Assembly (NCBI RefSeq): GCF_021631985.1
Contig: NZ_CP070225.1
Span: 1,116,001 to 1,180,000 of the forward strand
DNA length: 64,000 nucleotides
Reading direction: 5' to 3'
Source of the DNA: Sandaracinus amylolyticus
Lineage (GTDB): Bacteria; Myxococcota_A; Polyangia; Polyangiales; Sandaracinaceae
The translations under genes and the position numbers were made by a program. This document shows, piece by piece, positions 63,631-64,000 of the stretch. The notes beneath the pieces are model-generated. The model had not been told where the DNA came from. It saw only the letters and a list, made by a program, of their open reading frames with translations, and made no database searches. Position 1 is the stretch's first letter; every line of letters starts with the position of its first letter.

Positions 63631-63937
63631 AGCTCGGGGGGTCGACAGCGAGGCGCGCAGCCCCCCGGCTCGGCAAGCCCTCACGCCCGAGATCGCAAGC
63701 GGGCGGGGCCCCGCGTGCAGCTCGGGGGGTCGACAGGGAGGGCGCGCAGCCCCCGGCTCGGCAAAACCCGCACGCCCGAGATCGCAAGCGGGCTGGGGCC
63801 CCGCGCGCAGCTCGGGGGGTCGACAGGGAGGGCGCGCAGCCCCCGGCTCGGCAAGCCCTCACGCCCGAGATCGCAAGCGGGCTGGGGCCCCGCGCGCAGC
63901 TCGGGGGGTCGACAGGGGGGGCGCGCAGCCCCCACCG
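63631..63937. repeat. 90-bp tandem repeat array, about 3.4 copies
   Basis: Copies begin with AGCTCGGGGGGTCGACAG at 63631, 63719, 63809 and 63899 (partial). Spacing is 88, 90 and 90 bp. Each full copy contains GCGCAGCCCCC, CGGCTCGGCAA and CACGCCCGAGATCGCAAGCG. It ends a few bp before the stop of the truncated minus-strand gene at the edge. Confidence 0.85.
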
Positions 63938-63940
63938 GGG

Positions 63941-64000
63941 CTAGTTGGTGCTCTGGAACACGACCGGGAAGCTCATCTGGGTCGAGCCGCCCGACGACGG
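63941..64000 (-). CDS. C-terminal fragment of a gene running off the window
   Basis: The last 19 codons of a minus-strand frame end in TAG (63941-63943). The product end reads GGSTQMSFPVVFQSTN. There is too little to assign a family. The reading frame is open to the edge, and the repeat array begins 4 bp beyond its stop. Confidence 0.5.
   Translation of the reverse strand, partial: PSSGGSTQMSFPVVFQSTN

Larger units (their letters stand above)
63255..63940. other. long gene-free repeat region
   Basis: About 690 bp with no credible gene. It holds a 41-bp repeat (63363-63470), an AT-containing gap near 63470-63485, and the 90-bp array (63631-63937). Confidence 0.65.

Noticed and set aside
63631-63937. 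90-bp repeats considered as protein-coding repeats
   Set aside because: Spacing varies (88, 90, 90 bp), translations are Arg/Pro low complexity, and there is no ribosome-binding site or domain.

Overview
The window is very GC-rich with almost every third codon position G or C. It is dense with lipoproteins, two-component kinases, a Pkn-type Ser/Thr kinase, Cys-rich surface proteins and several families I associate with Myxococcota. The best guess is a myxobacterium of the Polyangiales/Sandaracinus type. This is inferred from gene content and style only. No rRNA, tRNA, phage, CRISPR array or recognisable transposase was seen. Genes are tightly packed and many are coupled by ATGA, GTGA or TGATG overlaps.

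Layout. 1-8.7 kb: lipid and small-molecule metabolism (SDR + DUF1214 pair, HSL-type esterase, CaiB/AMACR-like enzyme + SCP2 protein), a hybrid histidine kinase, a UbiK/BMFP-like small protein and a TPR protein. 8.7-9.2 kb: a gene-free, repeat-rich stretch. 9.2-17.5 kb: alpha/beta hydrolase, HEAT protein, TIGR01777 epimerase, tandem GST_N protein, beta-barrel-like protein, RecQ helicase, LPG-flippase-like membrane protein and a stand-alone McrB-like AAA ATPase. 17.6-25.8 kb: five-domain S1 RNA-binding protein, VWA protein with a coupled membrane protein, and a coupled TetR/membrane protein/dipeptide epimerase operon divergent from a fatty-acid hydroxylase-like gene, with a dyad operator candidate between them.

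25.9-33.2 kb: an incomplete Tad (Flp pilus) locus with cpaB, tadB, tadC, a TM-TPR protein, a lipoprotein, a Flp pilin, a TadE and two TadG/TadE-like minor pseudopilins. One unrelated gene on the opposite strand interrupts it. The ATPase (tadA), tadZ, secretin and prepilin peptidase genes are not in the window. 33.2-36.5 kb: three coupled secreted or lipoprotein genes, including an M15-type peptidase candidate. 36.9-38.4 kb: moaB-lgt. 38.5-44.9 kb: a four-gene coupled operon of tetrahaem cytochrome lipoprotein, a 1052-residue nucleotide-transporter-like/HEAT/cNMP-binding fusion, an HExxH protease and an 83-residue protein. 44.9-54.9 kb: radA, membrane protein, esterase, VWA + DUF4159 pair, PAS histidine kinase and ApbE lipoprotein.

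54.9-57.3 kb is the most unusual DNA. A roughly 420-bp element has about 50-bp inverted ends around seven 22-bp tandem units. It is followed by copies of a composite repeat that bracket a Ser/Thr kinase gene; the downstream copy appears to extend the neighbouring amidohydrolase frame. 57.2-64 kb: amidohydrolase, a Cys-rich lipoprotein with a detached fragment of its repeat beside it, AraC regulator, DUF255 thioredoxin-like protein, a tail-anchored protein, and a 90-bp tandem repeat array before a truncated gene at the right edge.

Many genes have a TANNNT -10-like hexamer ending only 8-12 nt before the start codon. This suggests that short-leader or leaderless transcripts are common here.
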